DNA of 29,964 bases from a virus (IMGVR_UViG_3300033144_007587:1-29964); one strand, 5' to 3'; positions 1-8,360 are shown, counted from the stretch's first letter. Notes: generated by a model not told the origin, from the letters alone. Program-made: numbers and translations.

Positions 1-1726
1 CCCACAAATCTGTTCGCTCATTAAACTCATCCGGAAGGTAACTGGACTCATCACCATAAAGAACAGCATTACGTATAGTAAGATTACTGGAATCACAAAA
101 ATGCTGGGTAAGTGTCTTCTTGTTTAAAAAACTACTATTTGCTACACCTTTGATATAATTATCATTCAATTCGGTGGAACAGGCAATAGTAACATCACCA
201 ATCCATAATGTATTTACGCCATAAGAAGGATTATCAATTCTATTTCGTATAGCCCCACCAATACAAAACACAAAATTCTCATCAACGCCATTGGGATAAT
301 GTGTATCAATAAAATCTGAAAAGGGGATTGTTGCTGATATTTCACATGTATGTAAACTCCGATCCCATTCTGAGGCTGGGACGGTCGTTACATTTAATCC
401 ATAAAAACTCCCTCCAGCTTCATAAACAATATCCCAAAGACCAGCGTCATCGTCATACTTTATAAATATATTTTTATTGACAGTTTTGCCAGGTGTTCCA
501 ACCTTCAGATACCAATAGAAATCAACGTCCCACTCCTCAATTTCTCCAGGAGTAAATATATCACCATAAACTCCTGCCTTATAAGAAATTGTCATATTCA
601 AATCATCTCTGACAGTTGTTCTAAAGGTGACATACGATCCACGATGCATACCAGTTGGTCCAAGAGCTAACCAACCGTACGCTTTTGTGATGTTGCGAAA
701 AGGCAGTCCTAAAAGATCCCAATCCAATGATGTGTCATAGAACAACCATTGACGAAATCCAGGCTCTGGTTCATCCTCGCCAGTAAATTCCCCATCTTCA
801 AAATTATTGATTACCAAACTAAATAAATGTTGTTGTTCTATGTTTACTTCAATTTCTTTTTGTCCTGGAATTATACTTATCATTTGGGAGGTGTTGGTTT
901 TCGTAAGACCAACAAAATCAGTAACTGTTTTAGTGGTATTAAACGTTGATCCGGTATCTGGTGGGTAATAAGGAGTTCCTGAAACATAAGTCACATACGC
1001 AGGAGACTCCTCCCAAATATCAGCATACCGTTCGATGTAGTAATAATCATCATACCAATAAAGATAGCAATCGAAAGTAACCAATATCTTTTTGATGATA
1101 TCCAATGCCGAGTCTCTGTCAATATTATCTTTCCAGAAAGTTTCTTTATAAATGCCACATTTGTTGAATAGTGTCTGTCCAGGTGAAAGTGGGGCACCTA
1201 TTGGGTACAAAGAGCAATTAACACGAATGGAAAATCCCAAAGGATGAGTACCAACTTGGTCAAGACAGTCCATAATGATATTAATGAACGAATCATTCTC
1301 CAAAACTTCGATTGTTGGAGCATATACGTATTGCAATTTGGATAGATATCCAGAAGCGTTAAATTTGATATCTTGGCGCATCAGGTATTTTTGTTCTATG
1401 TCTTCGCAATTCAAAAACCCTTTGAAATATACTTTGTTTGGTGCTTTATCAAGTTCTTCTATAACAACCAAATATTTCCTTTCCTCTGCAGTCATCAATG
1501 GAAGAAGATCAAAGAAATCACTTTCCTCATTAACAATAGAAAACGATGCCGTTAAACCAATAATTGGCTCATCCCAATTTTGCCATTTGTAACGAATCTT
1601 GATACTGTCTGCACGAGCAGTCAACGTTTCCGTACCACCACCGTAGCCCTCTTCATAAATAAGGATTCTTCCAGTATTCCCATCGATATTGGTATACCCA
1701 GCAGTGTAATGTAAGTTATATGCCAT
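1..1726 (-). CDS. Tail-tip / distal tail protein, 3' end cut by window edge
   Basis: An uninterrupted frame runs from an ATG at 1726 to the left edge, 575 codons without a stop. I checked each sequence line for stops in this frame. It starts 2 nt after the tape measure stop, where siphoviruses encode the distal tail or baseplate-hub protein. The N-terminus (MAYNLHYTAGYTN) followed by an immunoglobulin-like, beta-rich region resembles tail proteins placed after the tape measure in Bacteroidota phages. Residues from about 150 to 245 contain the aromatic run WYDDYYYIERY. The later part (about 330-560) is beta-rich and carbohydrate-module-like, with Trp/Tyr-rich strands. The likely role is to cap the tail tube and link it to receptor-binding parts. 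Family assignment rests on position and general resemblance; the C-terminus is outside the window. Confidence 0.75.
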   Translation of the reverse strand, partial: MAYNLHYTAGYTNIDGNTGRILIYEEGYGGGTETLTARADSIKIRYKWQNWDEPIIGLTASFSIVNEESDFFDLLPLMTAEERKYLVVIEELDKAPNKVYFKGFLNCEDIEQKYLMRQDIKFNASGYLSKLQYVYAPTIEVLENDSFINIIMDCLDQVGTHPLGFSIRVNCSLYPIGAPLSPGQTLFNKCGIYKETFWKDNIDRDSALDIIKKILVTFDCYLYWYDDYYYIERYADIWEESPAYVTYVSGTPYYPPDTGSTFNTTKTVTDFVGLTKTNTSQMISIIPGQKEIEVNIEQQHLFSLVINNFEDGEFTGEDEPEPGFRQWLFYDTSLDWDLLGLPFRNITKAYGWLALGPTGMHRGSYVTFRTTVRDDLNMTISYKAGVYGDIFTPGEIEEWDVDFYWYLKVGTPGKTVNKNIFIKYDDDAGLWDIVYEAGGSFYGLNVTTVPASEWDRSLHTCEISATIPFSDFIDTHYPNGVDENFVFCIGGAIRNRIDNPSYGVNTLWIGDVTIACSTELNDNYIKGVANSSFLNKKTLTQHFCDSSNLTIRNAVLYGDESSYLPDEFNERTDLW

Positions 1727-1728
1727 GA

Positions 1729-4700
1729 TTAAAAGTTTGCGTTAACCGATTCTCGTTTTTTCAATATACCTACCAGTTCATCGCCTTCAATTTTAAATAC
1801 AACCTCACCCCCCATCATATCATCTCTTGACCTTCTTCTGGCTGGAAGAACCTCTTCCCCGGATGTCAATAGAGCCGGGAAGGAGTCGTTAGGATAGCCT
1901 GAGGGAATAATCCCACCTTTTGCCATTGGTGCGGCTGCAATTGCTGCGACTTGAACTGCTCCAGCTGCAGCAGCAATACCAGCGGCAATTAAACCCAACG
2001 GAATAAATGGTTGGGTTTGCAATGCATTTATAACAGCAATAGCCACTCCTGCGATAGCCTCGCCAATCATCATTGCTCTTCGCCTTTTTGCATATTGCTT
2101 TTCAATTTTCTCACGTTCCTTGGCTATCCACTTTTCAGTTTTATTCTTCTTTTGGGCAATTGTTTCCATGGTAGCAATTTCCGTTGCCATGTTAGCTTCT
2201 ATAAGTTCACCAATACCTCCCCAAAGTTGACGGAAGTTTTGAGCAATCATGCGTAATTGCTTTTGATTCTCCTTAGCAAAAACTTGTATTTTCTGACCAA
2301 TGGACAAATCGCCCCAAGCATCGGCCAAGCCCTCCGAAAGAAACTTCACATAATTTGCGTCTTCCCCCGAGCTCTGTGCCTGCTTCAACTCATTCTGATA
2401 GGCTAGAAAACTCTCAAGTGCTGGTTGAAATCCTTTTACACCGAGTTTTCCAATATTTGCAATAAGTTCTATTTGTGCCCCAAGAGCTTTCATACCCTTC
2501 ATACCCTCTGCAAATTTGTCTGTCTGATAGAGTTCATATTGCAAATCACCAAGTATTTCTACAAGTCCAGCGATCTCCTTTTCCGCACCTTGCACACCAT
2601 TCTTAACAAGTTTTTCCAGTGCATCGGTAACCAAGTATATGTGCTCCTCAACCATGTTGAATTTGTCCCCAAAGACTTGCCCCATGACATCGGCAACATC
2701 GAGTTGGGTATTCAGATCTGCCATGACACTATTCAATGTCACAATCTTTCCCTTTAAAGCCTCCACCTGAGGTGCTACCACACCCGTTCGTTCTGCCCAA
2801 ATAGCCAATTGATCATTTATTACTTTCAGCTGACCCTCAGTTGCACCCAGTGTCAACATGGTCAGTGCTTTCATACTCTGGTCAAGCAAACTTAATTCAT
2901 CTGTTAATGACGCTGTGGTGTCCCCGGTGAACTTTTCCATCATGGCGATGGAATGCAGTTGTTGTTTAAAGTCTTTTAGAACTGCATTGAGTGCTGCGGA
3001 TTTAGTTGCTATCTCTTCCTCCCTTTTCCCACTAGAAAGAGCAGCGTCACGCTTTTTCATAGCATCTTCAACTGCTTCGGCATACAATTCCATATCACGC
3101 TTTTGTTGCACTAACGATTCCACCATAGCTTGACCTTCTCTAGCCACTGCTGAATTCATATCATGCATGGCCCACTGCCTCTTTTCAGCGGAATCTTCAA
3201 ATATGCTATTTACTTCCCCATAAGCACTACCATACATGTCTGTCATGTTGCTCAGAAAACCCCCTGCTTTCTTTGTGCCTTCTTCAAGAACTTTTATTCC
3301 GGCGAAATCTATTTGTGCCCAATTGCTCTCATTTTCCTTTAAGATTGCCCGAACCGTTAGAAGTTCGTCATCTATCCTTTCCCTATAGGATATGATCATC
3401 ATCTCGGCATCTTCCAATTGCCTATCATCCAATGATGGCAACATCATCATCCGTTCCTGTTCAAATACACCAATTTGCCCTAACAAATCCTTGGTCCTGC
3501 CATATGTTTTTTCCAATTTCTTTGTGCGATCCTCTTCAGCAATAGCATCCAGCAATAACATTTTTTTCTTCACCCCTGTCCAACGCAGTCGTTTTATTAT
3601 AGCCTGCTTCTCCTCTTCTGCAAGTTCATCAAAATCAAAACCACGCTGATACAACTGCTCTTGGATGTTGAGTACTTCTTTTGCTTTCCCAAAATAAGTT
3701 ATCAAAGCAAGTGTCACCCCAGTTATTGCAACTGCAAGTAAAGCCCACGGCTGTGTAGCCAAGAATTTTACCAAACGCACCATAGTTGTCCCAAGTACCA
3801 CCGCCTTGGTTGACATCATAGCGAATCCTTTTATTACCATGGGAACCACACTCCCAACAAGAAAACCTAAAATTGTGACCAGTGGGCCCAATGCGGCTAC
3901 CACTGCGCCTATCGTCACAATGGTTCTTTTTTGTGCTTCGCTTAAGTTGTCAAAACGTTCAGCAAGTCCTTCAATCCATACAGCAGTACGTTCTAACAAT
4001 GGAATCAACACCTTTGATAAAGACGCACCAAACATAACCAAACTCTTCTGTACCCTGGCAAAAGCCTGTTGCATACGAAATTTAATAGTGTCTGCTGTTT
4101 CCTGAAACATTCTATTTGCATCCCCGGCAGAGTTCTTAATGGCCTCAAAAATCAACGCATTTTCTTCAGCATTCTCCCCCATGATGTCCAAGACACCTGT
4201 CAGAGAACGTATATTAGGAATAACCTTACCCAACATCTCTATTCCATATTCTTTAGAGATCTTACTGAGTTCCTCCAGTGCAGCAAGTAACCCATCATCA
4301 CGGATCATCTTACGCAGTTCTGCACTGGATGTCCCCATATTCCCCAAAGCCTCTTCAGCCTCTTTAGCTGGTTTCAGTATGGAGTTGAATATCTGCCTCA
4401 ACTGGATGGCCGCAGTAGCAGCTTTAGTACCTGTACGGGTCATTGCAGCAGTAGCAGCACCAACCTGGTCAAACGTTGCCCCCATCGCGGACGCAATTGG
4501 AAGTACTAAACCCATTGACTGAGCCAACAGAGCCGCTTCGGCTTTACCTTCCCTCACCGTAGCTACCAGAACATCGTTCGCCTGGGCAGCAGATAAGTTT
4601 TCTTTGCCATAAGCATTCATAGCAGAAGTCAATAGGTCAGCAACAACCTTGACTTCACCTAATCCCCCGGCAGAGGATTTAGCAGATTCCTCCAAAATCT

Positions 4701-5121
4701 CCAGGGTTTCTTTACCACGGATACCGGCAGAAGTAATAAAATACATAGCATCTGCCAATTCCCGGGGAGACTTTCCAACAGTTGGACCCAATGCAAGGAC
4801 CGATTTAGTCCACTCATCCACCTGTTTCCTGGCAACCCCTACAAGGCTGACTACTTTATTCATACTGAACTCAAAGTCAGCATACATCTTCAAAGCAGCA
4901 CCACCGACAAGAACCATTGGGACAGTCATGAATTGTGTCATATTGCGTCCAAATGTTTTCATAGCCGCACCAGCTGCTGTAAAATTTTTGGCCACCCCCA
5001 TCAATGCCTTGCGACTGGCAGTATTGAATTGCTGCATCTTTACCATAGCATGATCCAATGAAGTTGTATTCACTGCGATCTGCGCGTATAGCGTCCCTAA
5101 AAAAGCTGAATTAGCTGTCAT
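1729..5121 (-). CDS. Tail tape measure protein (TP901 type)
   Basis: This protein of 1,130 residues fixes tail length and is threaded through the tail tube, probably helping DNA entry. It shows the TP901-type core at about residues 60-350, rich in Ala, Gly and Met, with the typical early helices (LVGGAALKMYADFE) and a stretch around SAGIRGKETLEILEESAKSS. Hydrophobic segments lie at about 400-430 and 458-477, and an Ala/Ile-rich segment follows near 1030-1080. The middle is helical and probably coiled-coil, with many Glu and Lys. At the usual 0.15 nm per residue the tail would be about 170 nm long; that is inference. Its ATG overlaps the stop of the chaperone fusion by 4 nt (ATGA), so translation is coupled. 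No lytic transglycosylase or peptidase motif was seen. Confidence 0.93.
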   Translation of the reverse strand: MTANSAFLGTLYAQIAVNTTSLDHAMVKMQQFNTASRKALMGVAKNFTAAGAAMKTFGRNMTQFMTVPMVLVGGAALKMYADFEFSMNKVVSLVGVARKQVDEWTKSVLALGPTVGKSPRELADAMYFITSAGIRGKETLEILEESAKSSAGGLGEVKVVADLLTSAMNAYGKENLSAAQANDVLVATVREGKAEAALLAQSMGLVLPIASAMGATFDQVGAATAAMTRTGTKAATAAIQLRQIFNSILKPAKEAEEALGNMGTSSAELRKMIRDDGLLAALEELSKISKEYGIEMLGKVIPNIRSLTGVLDIMGENAEENALIFEAIKNSAGDANRMFQETADTIKFRMQQAFARVQKSLVMFGASLSKVLIPLLERTAVWIEGLAERFDNLSEAQKRTIVTIGAVVAALGPLVTILGFLVGSVVPMVIKGFAMMSTKAVVLGTTMVRLVKFLATQPWALLAVAITGVTLALITYFGKAKEVLNIQEQLYQRGFDFDELAEEEKQAIIKRLRWTGVKKKMLLLDAIAEEDRTKKLEKTYGRTKDLLGQIGVFEQERMMMLPSLDDRQLEDAEMMIISYRERIDDELLTVRAILKENESNWAQIDFAGIKVLEEGTKKAGGFLSNMTDMYGSAYGEVNSIFEDSAEKRQWAMHDMNSAVAREGQAMVESLVQQKRDMELYAEAVEDAMKKRDAALSSGKREEEIATKSAALNAVLKDFKQQLHSIAMMEKFTGDTTASLTDELSLLDQSMKALTMLTLGATEGQLKVINDQLAIWAERTGVVAPQVEALKGKIVTLNSVMADLNTQLDVADVMGQVFGDKFNMVEEHIYLVTDALEKLVKNGVQGAEKEIAGLVEILGDLQYELYQTDKFAEGMKGMKALGAQIELIANIGKLGVKGFQPALESFLAYQNELKQAQSSGEDANYVKFLSEGLADAWGDLSIGQKIQVFAKENQKQLRMIAQNFRQLWGGIGELIEANMATEIATMETIAQKKNKTEKWIAKEREKIEKQYAKRRRAMMIGEAIAGVAIAVINALQTQPFIPLGLIAAGIAAAAGAVQVAAIAAAPMAKGGIIPSGYPNDSFPALLTSGEEVLPARRRSRDDMMGGEVVFKIEGDELVGILKKRESVNANF

Positions 5122-5495
5122 TTTATTTTCTTTTTTGCACCTTGTACACTCGCTATTCCCATTAATATCTGTCTCATATCCTCAACAGATTGTTTCTTAG
5201 GCTCTGGTTTCTGTTCTTCCACTTCTCCCCACTTCATCATAAAATCCATCGGTGTGGTGAGTTTTGGTTTGCGCCCTTTCTCAGGGTACAATTGTTTTAC
5301 AATATTTGCAATCAAAGAACTTAGCGAAGCAAAACCCAATTCATCTCTCCATTTGCCTATTGGATCCAATCTATCATACGCTTCCCACTCAGTAAGTTGC
5401 TCGGAGGTCAAACTCTTTAACAGGTAATCGGGATGTGGGTATCCCAACTCTCTACACAGTCTGAAATAGAACTGACGACTTGGCCTCCCTTTCAG
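5118..5495 (-). CDS. Tail assembly chaperone, downstream (T-like) part reached by -1 frameshift
   Basis: This frame opens directly on the slippery site and gives 125 residues before its stop. Its first residues (LKGRPSRQFYFRLCRELG) have the look of a lambda-T-type junction, where a gpG-like protein is extended by frameshift. A stand-alone start is poor: the only early candidate is TTG at 5447 without a clear SD. The part after the junction reads GYPHPDYLLKSLTSEQLTEW, typical of the tail chaperone C-terminal domain (short LxxxLTxxELxEW helices). The extended protein would have 245 residues (120 + 125) and recruit tail tube subunits to the tape measure. The stop overlaps the tape measure ATG. 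A separate small protein from TTG 5447 cannot be excluded. Confidence 0.85.
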   Translation of the reverse strand: MKGRPSRQFYFRLCRELGYPHPDYLLKSLTSEQLTEWEAYDRLDPIGKWRDELGFASLSSLIANIVKQLYPEKGRKPKLTTPMDFMMKWGEVEEQKPEPKKQSVEDMRQILMGIASVQGAKKKIK

Positions 5496-5854
5496 TTTTT
5501 TACCAACTCCTCCTTATCTTCCTCGGTAATCTTATTGATTTTCTGAGCCACTTCAACAATCTTCTCAAGACGGGCTGCACTCATCATCCGACTCAATACC
5601 TTGGCGTCGGCTTGCTTGAATACTAACTTCCCATCTCCATCACAAGCGGTGCAAACCACAAGCTTGGCGCGGAAATCATCCATCTTGCGTTCAATTTTAC
5701 CTTTGTCATCAACATTAATAATACTGCGTTCCCAAATATCACGCTCATAGCCAGTCATCTGACGAACACAAATACCTTCCCCTTTACCGAGGTCAACTTC
5801 AACAATTTCAAGCTCCTCCTTCTGGAGTAAAGCTTCACGATTTAAAAGTTTCAT
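5492..5854 (-). CDS. Tail assembly chaperone, upstream (G-like) protein
   Basis: This 120-residue acidic, helical protein lies between the tail tube and the tape measure, the conserved place for lambda gpG-like chaperones. It coats the tape measure during tail assembly and is not part of the mature virion in known systems. The sequence has an N-terminal beta part (EIVEVDLGKGEGICVRQMTG) followed by helices. A CxxC pair lies in VCTACDGDGK (about residues 68-77), unusual for this family and possibly metal-binding. The gene ends Val-Lys-Asn-stop on a run of six A, where a fraction of ribosomes should slip into the downstream frame. The start ATG has an A/T-rich leader with no SD and comes after a predicted terminator hairpin. 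Confidence 0.85.
   Translation of the reverse strand: MKLLNREALLQKEELEIVEVDLGKGEGICVRQMTGYERDIWERSIINVDDKGKIERKMDDFRAKLVVCTACDGDGKLVFKQADAKVLSRMMSAARLEKIVEVAQKINKITEEDKEELVKN
5495..5515 (-). promoter_or_regulatory. Programmed -1 frameshift signal: slippery heptamer plus SD-like stimulator
   Basis: On the minus strand the zero-frame codons before the stop are GTA AAA AAC TGA, so the heptamer A AAA AAC sits exactly in the X XXY YYZ phase (5501-5495). An SD-like AAGGAGG lies just upstream (5515-5509), 7 nt from the heptamer. This is the arrangement known to stimulate -1 slippage in E. coli dnaX. Slipping back one base gives CTG AAA GGG and enters the downstream frame with no stop before 5118. 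The placement in the tail chaperone gene matches the lambda G/GT paradigm. Confidence 0.85.
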
Positions 5855-5876
5855 GATTAAACTTTTTTAATGATTA

Positions 5877-5906
5877 ATAAAAACAAACAATCCCTGATTA
5901 GGATTG
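5877..5906 (-). terminator. Rho-independent terminator-like hairpin after tail tube gene
   Basis: The gap between the tail tube stop and the chaperone start is 59 nt. It holds a perfect 6-bp inverted repeat, CAATCC and GGATTG (5888-5893 and 5901-5906), with a 7-nt loop. On the minus strand it is followed at once by TTTGTTTTTATT. This is the form of an intrinsic terminator, though the short stem suggests partial read-through, which would lower expression of the chaperone and tape measure compared with the tube. Confidence 0.6.
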
Positions 5907-5913
5907 AGTACTG

Positions 5914-6345
5914 TTAGACACTTGAATCAGCGCCTGAGTTCATAACAACCGCACCAGTGATCTGGATGGTCACATCTGCTGTGACTTTGTCATCCGGTGG
6001 TATGGTCAGGGGCAGTTCAGTTACCAGACCTTCAAATTCCATTGTGGTATTATCATCATCTGGTAAAATGATTTCATAATTCGAAGCCGTATTGCTATCA
6101 AAATCAGTCAGCATCAACTCATACGATGCGCGAGTGAAGTTCATAGCAAGTGATATGGTTCCGGCATTACGAAATCCAGTGATAAACTCTCGGTATCCTC
6201 CAGTGGAATCCAATGAAGTGACATCGATAGTATCACGAGTCATGCCTGGTCCGGTAATAGAATTAATCTCAGCGACGTCCGCGTAAGCGGCACCTCCCCA
6301 ACGACGAAATCTTGTTCCTACACCAGCAATAGCACTACTAGCCAT
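5914..6345 (-). CDS. Major tail tube protein
   Basis: This 143-residue protein has the tail-tube (lambda gpV-like) pattern: a disordered start, then beta strands with the marker region VAEINSITGPGMTRDTIDV and a Thr/Ser-Leu-Asp-Ser turn followed by GYREFITGFRNAG. That signature is common in siphovirus tube proteins. It polymerises as hexameric rings around the tape measure. A strong AAGGAGG SD lies just upstream of the ATG (about 6352-6358) and overlaps the end of the tail terminator gene, fitting high expression. It is followed by a terminator-like hairpin. Length is normal, and no extra C-terminal Ig domain is present. Confidence 0.9.
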   Translation of the reverse strand: MASSAIAGVGTRFRRWGGAAYADVAEINSITGPGMTRDTIDVTSLDSTGGYREFITGFRNAGTISLAMNFTRASYELMLTDFDSNTASNYEIILPDDDNTTMEFEGLVTELPLTIPPDDKVTADVTIQITGAVVMNSGADSSV

Positions 6346-6348
6346 AAT

Positions 6349-6744
6349 TTACCTCCTTTGTAAGTTAAAATTAATAATAAATCGTACCCTCTCGGAAGCG
6401 TCCCAGTCTAACAAGGCGATTCCACCTGGGGTATAAATAACACTATATAAAGTCCCGTTCCATGTCTCTTGTCCCCGGCCATGTAATGAGGTTTTTATAT
6501 CATTGATTAAACTCCATCCAACTTGATAATCAAAATTGCGTACCCGTATTTGGACGGAAGGGTACTCATATCTTTCCTCTTTATTGAAAGTTAGTTGTTC
6601 GGGAAATCCACCGGTATCAAATATAGTCACGGTGTTATCCGGTGTTTCTGGTTCCTTACCAATAAACAAGTCGGTTGCGAATACGAGCCCTAAAGCACTT
6701 TCCGCTTCCAACATATCTTTTATGTCTTCTGATTGTGGGTTCAT
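6349..6744 (-). CDS. Tail terminator / tail completion protein
   Basis: This 131-residue protein lies between the gp10-like gene and the tail tube, the standard place of the tail terminator (lambda gpU-like). It would stop tube growth and join the tail to the head. Visible features are an N-terminal helix, a strand with NTVTIFDTGGFPEQ, the segment YEYPSVQIRVRNFDYQVG, and a C-terminal strand ending FIINFNLQRR. This is the alpha/beta pattern of the family, including the Pro-Ser-Val-Gln-Ile-Arg-Val strand often seen there. The ATG overlaps the preceding stop by 4 nt. Assignment relies on position together with this pattern. Confidence 0.78.
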   Translation of the reverse strand: MNPQSEDIKDMLEAESALGLVFATDLFIGKEPETPDNTVTIFDTGGFPEQLTFNKEERYEYPSVQIRVRNFDYQVGWSLINDIKTSLHGRGQETWNGTLYSVIYTPGGIALLDWDASERVRFIINFNLQRR

Positions 6745-7187
6745 CTTTTTATTTTTGCACCTTTACTAATCAAATGAAATATTCGATCCGCGTTCCTTTT
6801 AATCGCATACTCAAACCACTTTGCCCCGGAATTTTTACGGGACCAGTTTGTTGGCCCAAGCCTTTCATGGACATACAAGGCATAGTTTGCACTGTATCCA
6901 AAAATAATGACACTCTGCTTATTCTTACGAAAGAACCTTGTTGTCCAACTACTGCGAAGATTTCCAGTATCCACAGGAGTCAATGGTGGTGTTTTTTCTG
7001 TATCTGCGTGAATAAACTCTGCTGCTTCGACCAATCCCGCAGCAGAACCAACTTCTATATACGTAAGTGCAGCGTTCAAATTACGTAGAACCCTATCCAT
7101 GCCATGGAACTTCCTGCTCGTTGACGTTGTGACATTAAGAGCGGGGTTCCTACGATATATGTTTCCTGCTAGGGATCTCTGTGCCAT
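6741..7187 (-). CDS. HK97 gp10-like neck/tail protein
   Basis: This 148-residue basic protein carries the hallmark of the HK97 gp10 family: TPPLTPVDTGNLRSSW at about residues 66-81, then a strand and ANYALYVHERLG. In the family the PVDTGxLRxS and YAxxVHE segments are conserved. Members sit at the head-tail joint or help tail completion. The start codon shares one base with the stop of the preceding head-closure gene (TAATG), so translation is coupled. The N-terminus is Arg-rich and probably flexible. Confidence 0.88.
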   Translation of the reverse strand: MAQRSLAGNIYRRNPALNVTTSTSRKFHGMDRVLRNLNAALTYIEVGSAAGLVEAAEFIHADTEKTPPLTPVDTGNLRSSWTTRFFRKNKQSVIIFGYSANYALYVHERLGPTNWSRKNSGAKWFEYAIKRNADRIFHLISKGAKIKR

Positions 7188-7558
7188 TATAAATATGCTT
7201 TACGTACAAATTCAGTTGTTGATCCAAGACTTGGGGTTTTGTCAAATCGTTTGATCTCCCATGCCCCGTCAATTATTTTTGGATCCACAACAGGGTCCCC
7301 ACTGCTATCAGCAATATCAACCAATTCCCCCAAGTACAGAAACCCGTTTTCATCCACATCCTGTAAGGTATAAACATGAGCTTTTGAATAGCTTTGCTCT
7401 CCTTTATTACTCATAAACGTTCCCGTTCTATCTTCCCAACGACACAGGATCTCTACAGCGGCGTCAAATGTATTACTCCCATACCCATCTGGCGTGGGAT
7501 TTCCCCAATACACAGCAGTCTGTGTACAGGCCTGTATTATGGTTTCTGCTATACTCAT
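7187..7558 (-). CDS. Probable head closure (stopper) protein
   Basis: This 123-residue protein sits between the adaptor and gp10-like genes, where the head closure protein is normally found. It has a short N-terminal helix, a segment CRWEDRTGTFMSNKGEQ followed by beta strands, and FLYLGELVDIADSSGDP. A compact beta barrel with a helical lead is typical of stopper proteins such as SPP1 gp16. No catalytic motif is seen. It shares single bases with both neighbours (TAATG at 7558 and 7187). Assignment is mainly by order, with moderate support from size and composition. Confidence 0.65.
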   Translation of the reverse strand: MSIAETIIQACTQTAVYWGNPTPDGYGSNTFDAAVEILCRWEDRTGTFMSNKGEQSYSKAHVYTLQDVDENGFLYLGELVDIADSSGDPVVDPKIIDGAWEIKRFDKTPSLGSTTEFVRKAYL

Positions 7559-7959
7559 TAGTCAAAACTTTCTATTGCGTACATTATAGCTGCTCTCTTA
7601 CCAACCCTATTCATCTTACCTGTCGTATCCAATGCCAAGACAGTCTGACCATACGTAGTGGATCTGAGCATATCATATCCCTTCCCAACATACTCCACCT
7701 TGCTGCCATACTCTACCTCGGCATCACCAACCTTCTCACGGGCAATTGTGGCTACTCTCCAAATAGTCGATGTTACAAGATGAGCCGAATACCAACGCTC
7801 TATCTCTTTCAATATCTCATCACTTGTAGTCGTATCATTTACAAAGATCTTGTTAATGATCAGATTCGCCGCAATGATAAATATATCAATAGTAGAATCC
7901 GCTACCGTACAATCTGTCATGATTGCCTTTACTTCAGTTGCTGTTACTCTTACTGCCAT
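7558..7959 (-). CDS. Head-tail adaptor (DUF4054 / gp6-like)
   Basis: This 133-residue, mostly helical protein starts VTATEVKAIMTDC and contains IDIFIIAANLIINKIF. That matches the usual adaptor opening, a helix followed by long residues facing the portal. The later part reads GKGYDMLRSTTYGQTVLALD, a C-terminal element common in DUF4054-type connectors. It would bind under the portal and join it to the head closure protein. A strong GGGAGGAG SD (7963-7970) lies inside the end of the APS-kinase-like gene, and the genes overlap by 10 nt. This is the first clear virion gene after the glycan cassette, so it marks the cassette's downstream border. Confidence 0.75.
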   Translation of the reverse strand: MAVRVTATEVKAIMTDCTVADSTIDIFIIAANLIINKIFVNDTTTSDEILKEIERWYSAHLVTSTIWRVATIAREKVGDAEVEYGSKVEYVGKGYDMLRSTTYGQTVLALDTTGKMNRVGKRAAIMYAIESFD

Positions 7960-8360
7960 GATCTCCTCCCTTCAGGTGCCTTGTATAAGGCGTGTAATAC
8001 TAGTTCTCCATCTGTTGGTCGTTCATATGTGGTATTCTTCCACAGGGTTCCACCTGGTATATAAACGACAATACTCATCCTCCAATACTCTCTCATTGCA
8101 TCTCTCCACGCCCTCTTCGGACTGACGAAAGCACAGATTACAATTTTTCCTTCTGCTTCGAGCTCTGCAGCCATCTCAGCTGCATCCATTAGATTCATGA
8201 CTCTGCCTTTATCGGTATAGTCATCATTTTTTCTTTTTTCCCGCAACACATCACCATCAATCATAGCCACGCTAAAACCTGCTAGTTTATATTCCGCAGC
8301 AAGTGCCTCGGCATAATGCGTTTTGCCTGCGCCTGCTTTACCTGTTATCAAGTACACCAT
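7950..8360 (-). CDS. Short APS kinase-like protein
   Basis: This 136-residue P-loop protein has the adenylylsulfate kinase pattern. The Walker A motif GKAGAGKT is at residues 7-14, MIDGD at 33-37 (family: DGD), the Asn of RVMNLMDAAEMA at about 56, and AFVSP at 77-81, whose Ser matches the phosphorylated Ser of bacterial APS kinases. The family makes PAPS, the sulfate donor of sulfotransferases, from ATP and APS. It is short (about 200 residues is usual). The mobile lid seems reduced, although YERPTDGELVL resembles the family's late YEPPxxxEIxL segment. It overlaps the upstream sulfotransferase by 23 nt, which fits PAPS supply. Another small-molecule kinase role is possible. No SD is visible. 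Confidence 0.75.
   Translation of the reverse strand: MVYLITGKAGAGKTHYAEALAAEYKLAGFSVAMIDGDVLREKRKNDDYTDKGRVMNLMDAAEMAAELEAEGKIVICAFVSPKRAWRDAMREYWRMSIVVYIPGGTLWKNTTYERPTDGELVLHALYKAPEGRRSWQ

Noticed and set aside
991-1197. Minus-strand 68-codon open frame with a hydrophobic segment
   Set aside because: It lies in another frame within the tail-tip gene, which is open over the whole region. The apparent membrane helix is a by-product of Tyr/Asp-rich codons read out of frame.
5459-5495. Downstream stem (CTGAAA with TTTCAG) as frameshift stimulator
   Set aside because: The stem would start on the last base of the slippery heptamer with almost no spacer and has a long loop, so it is not a convincing stimulator. 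The SD-like element upstream is enough.
7468-8064. Plus-strand open frame of 198 codons
   Set aside because: It is antisense across three minus-strand genes (head closure, adaptor, APS-kinase-like) and has a biased Cys/Tyr/Ser composition typical of shadow frames.
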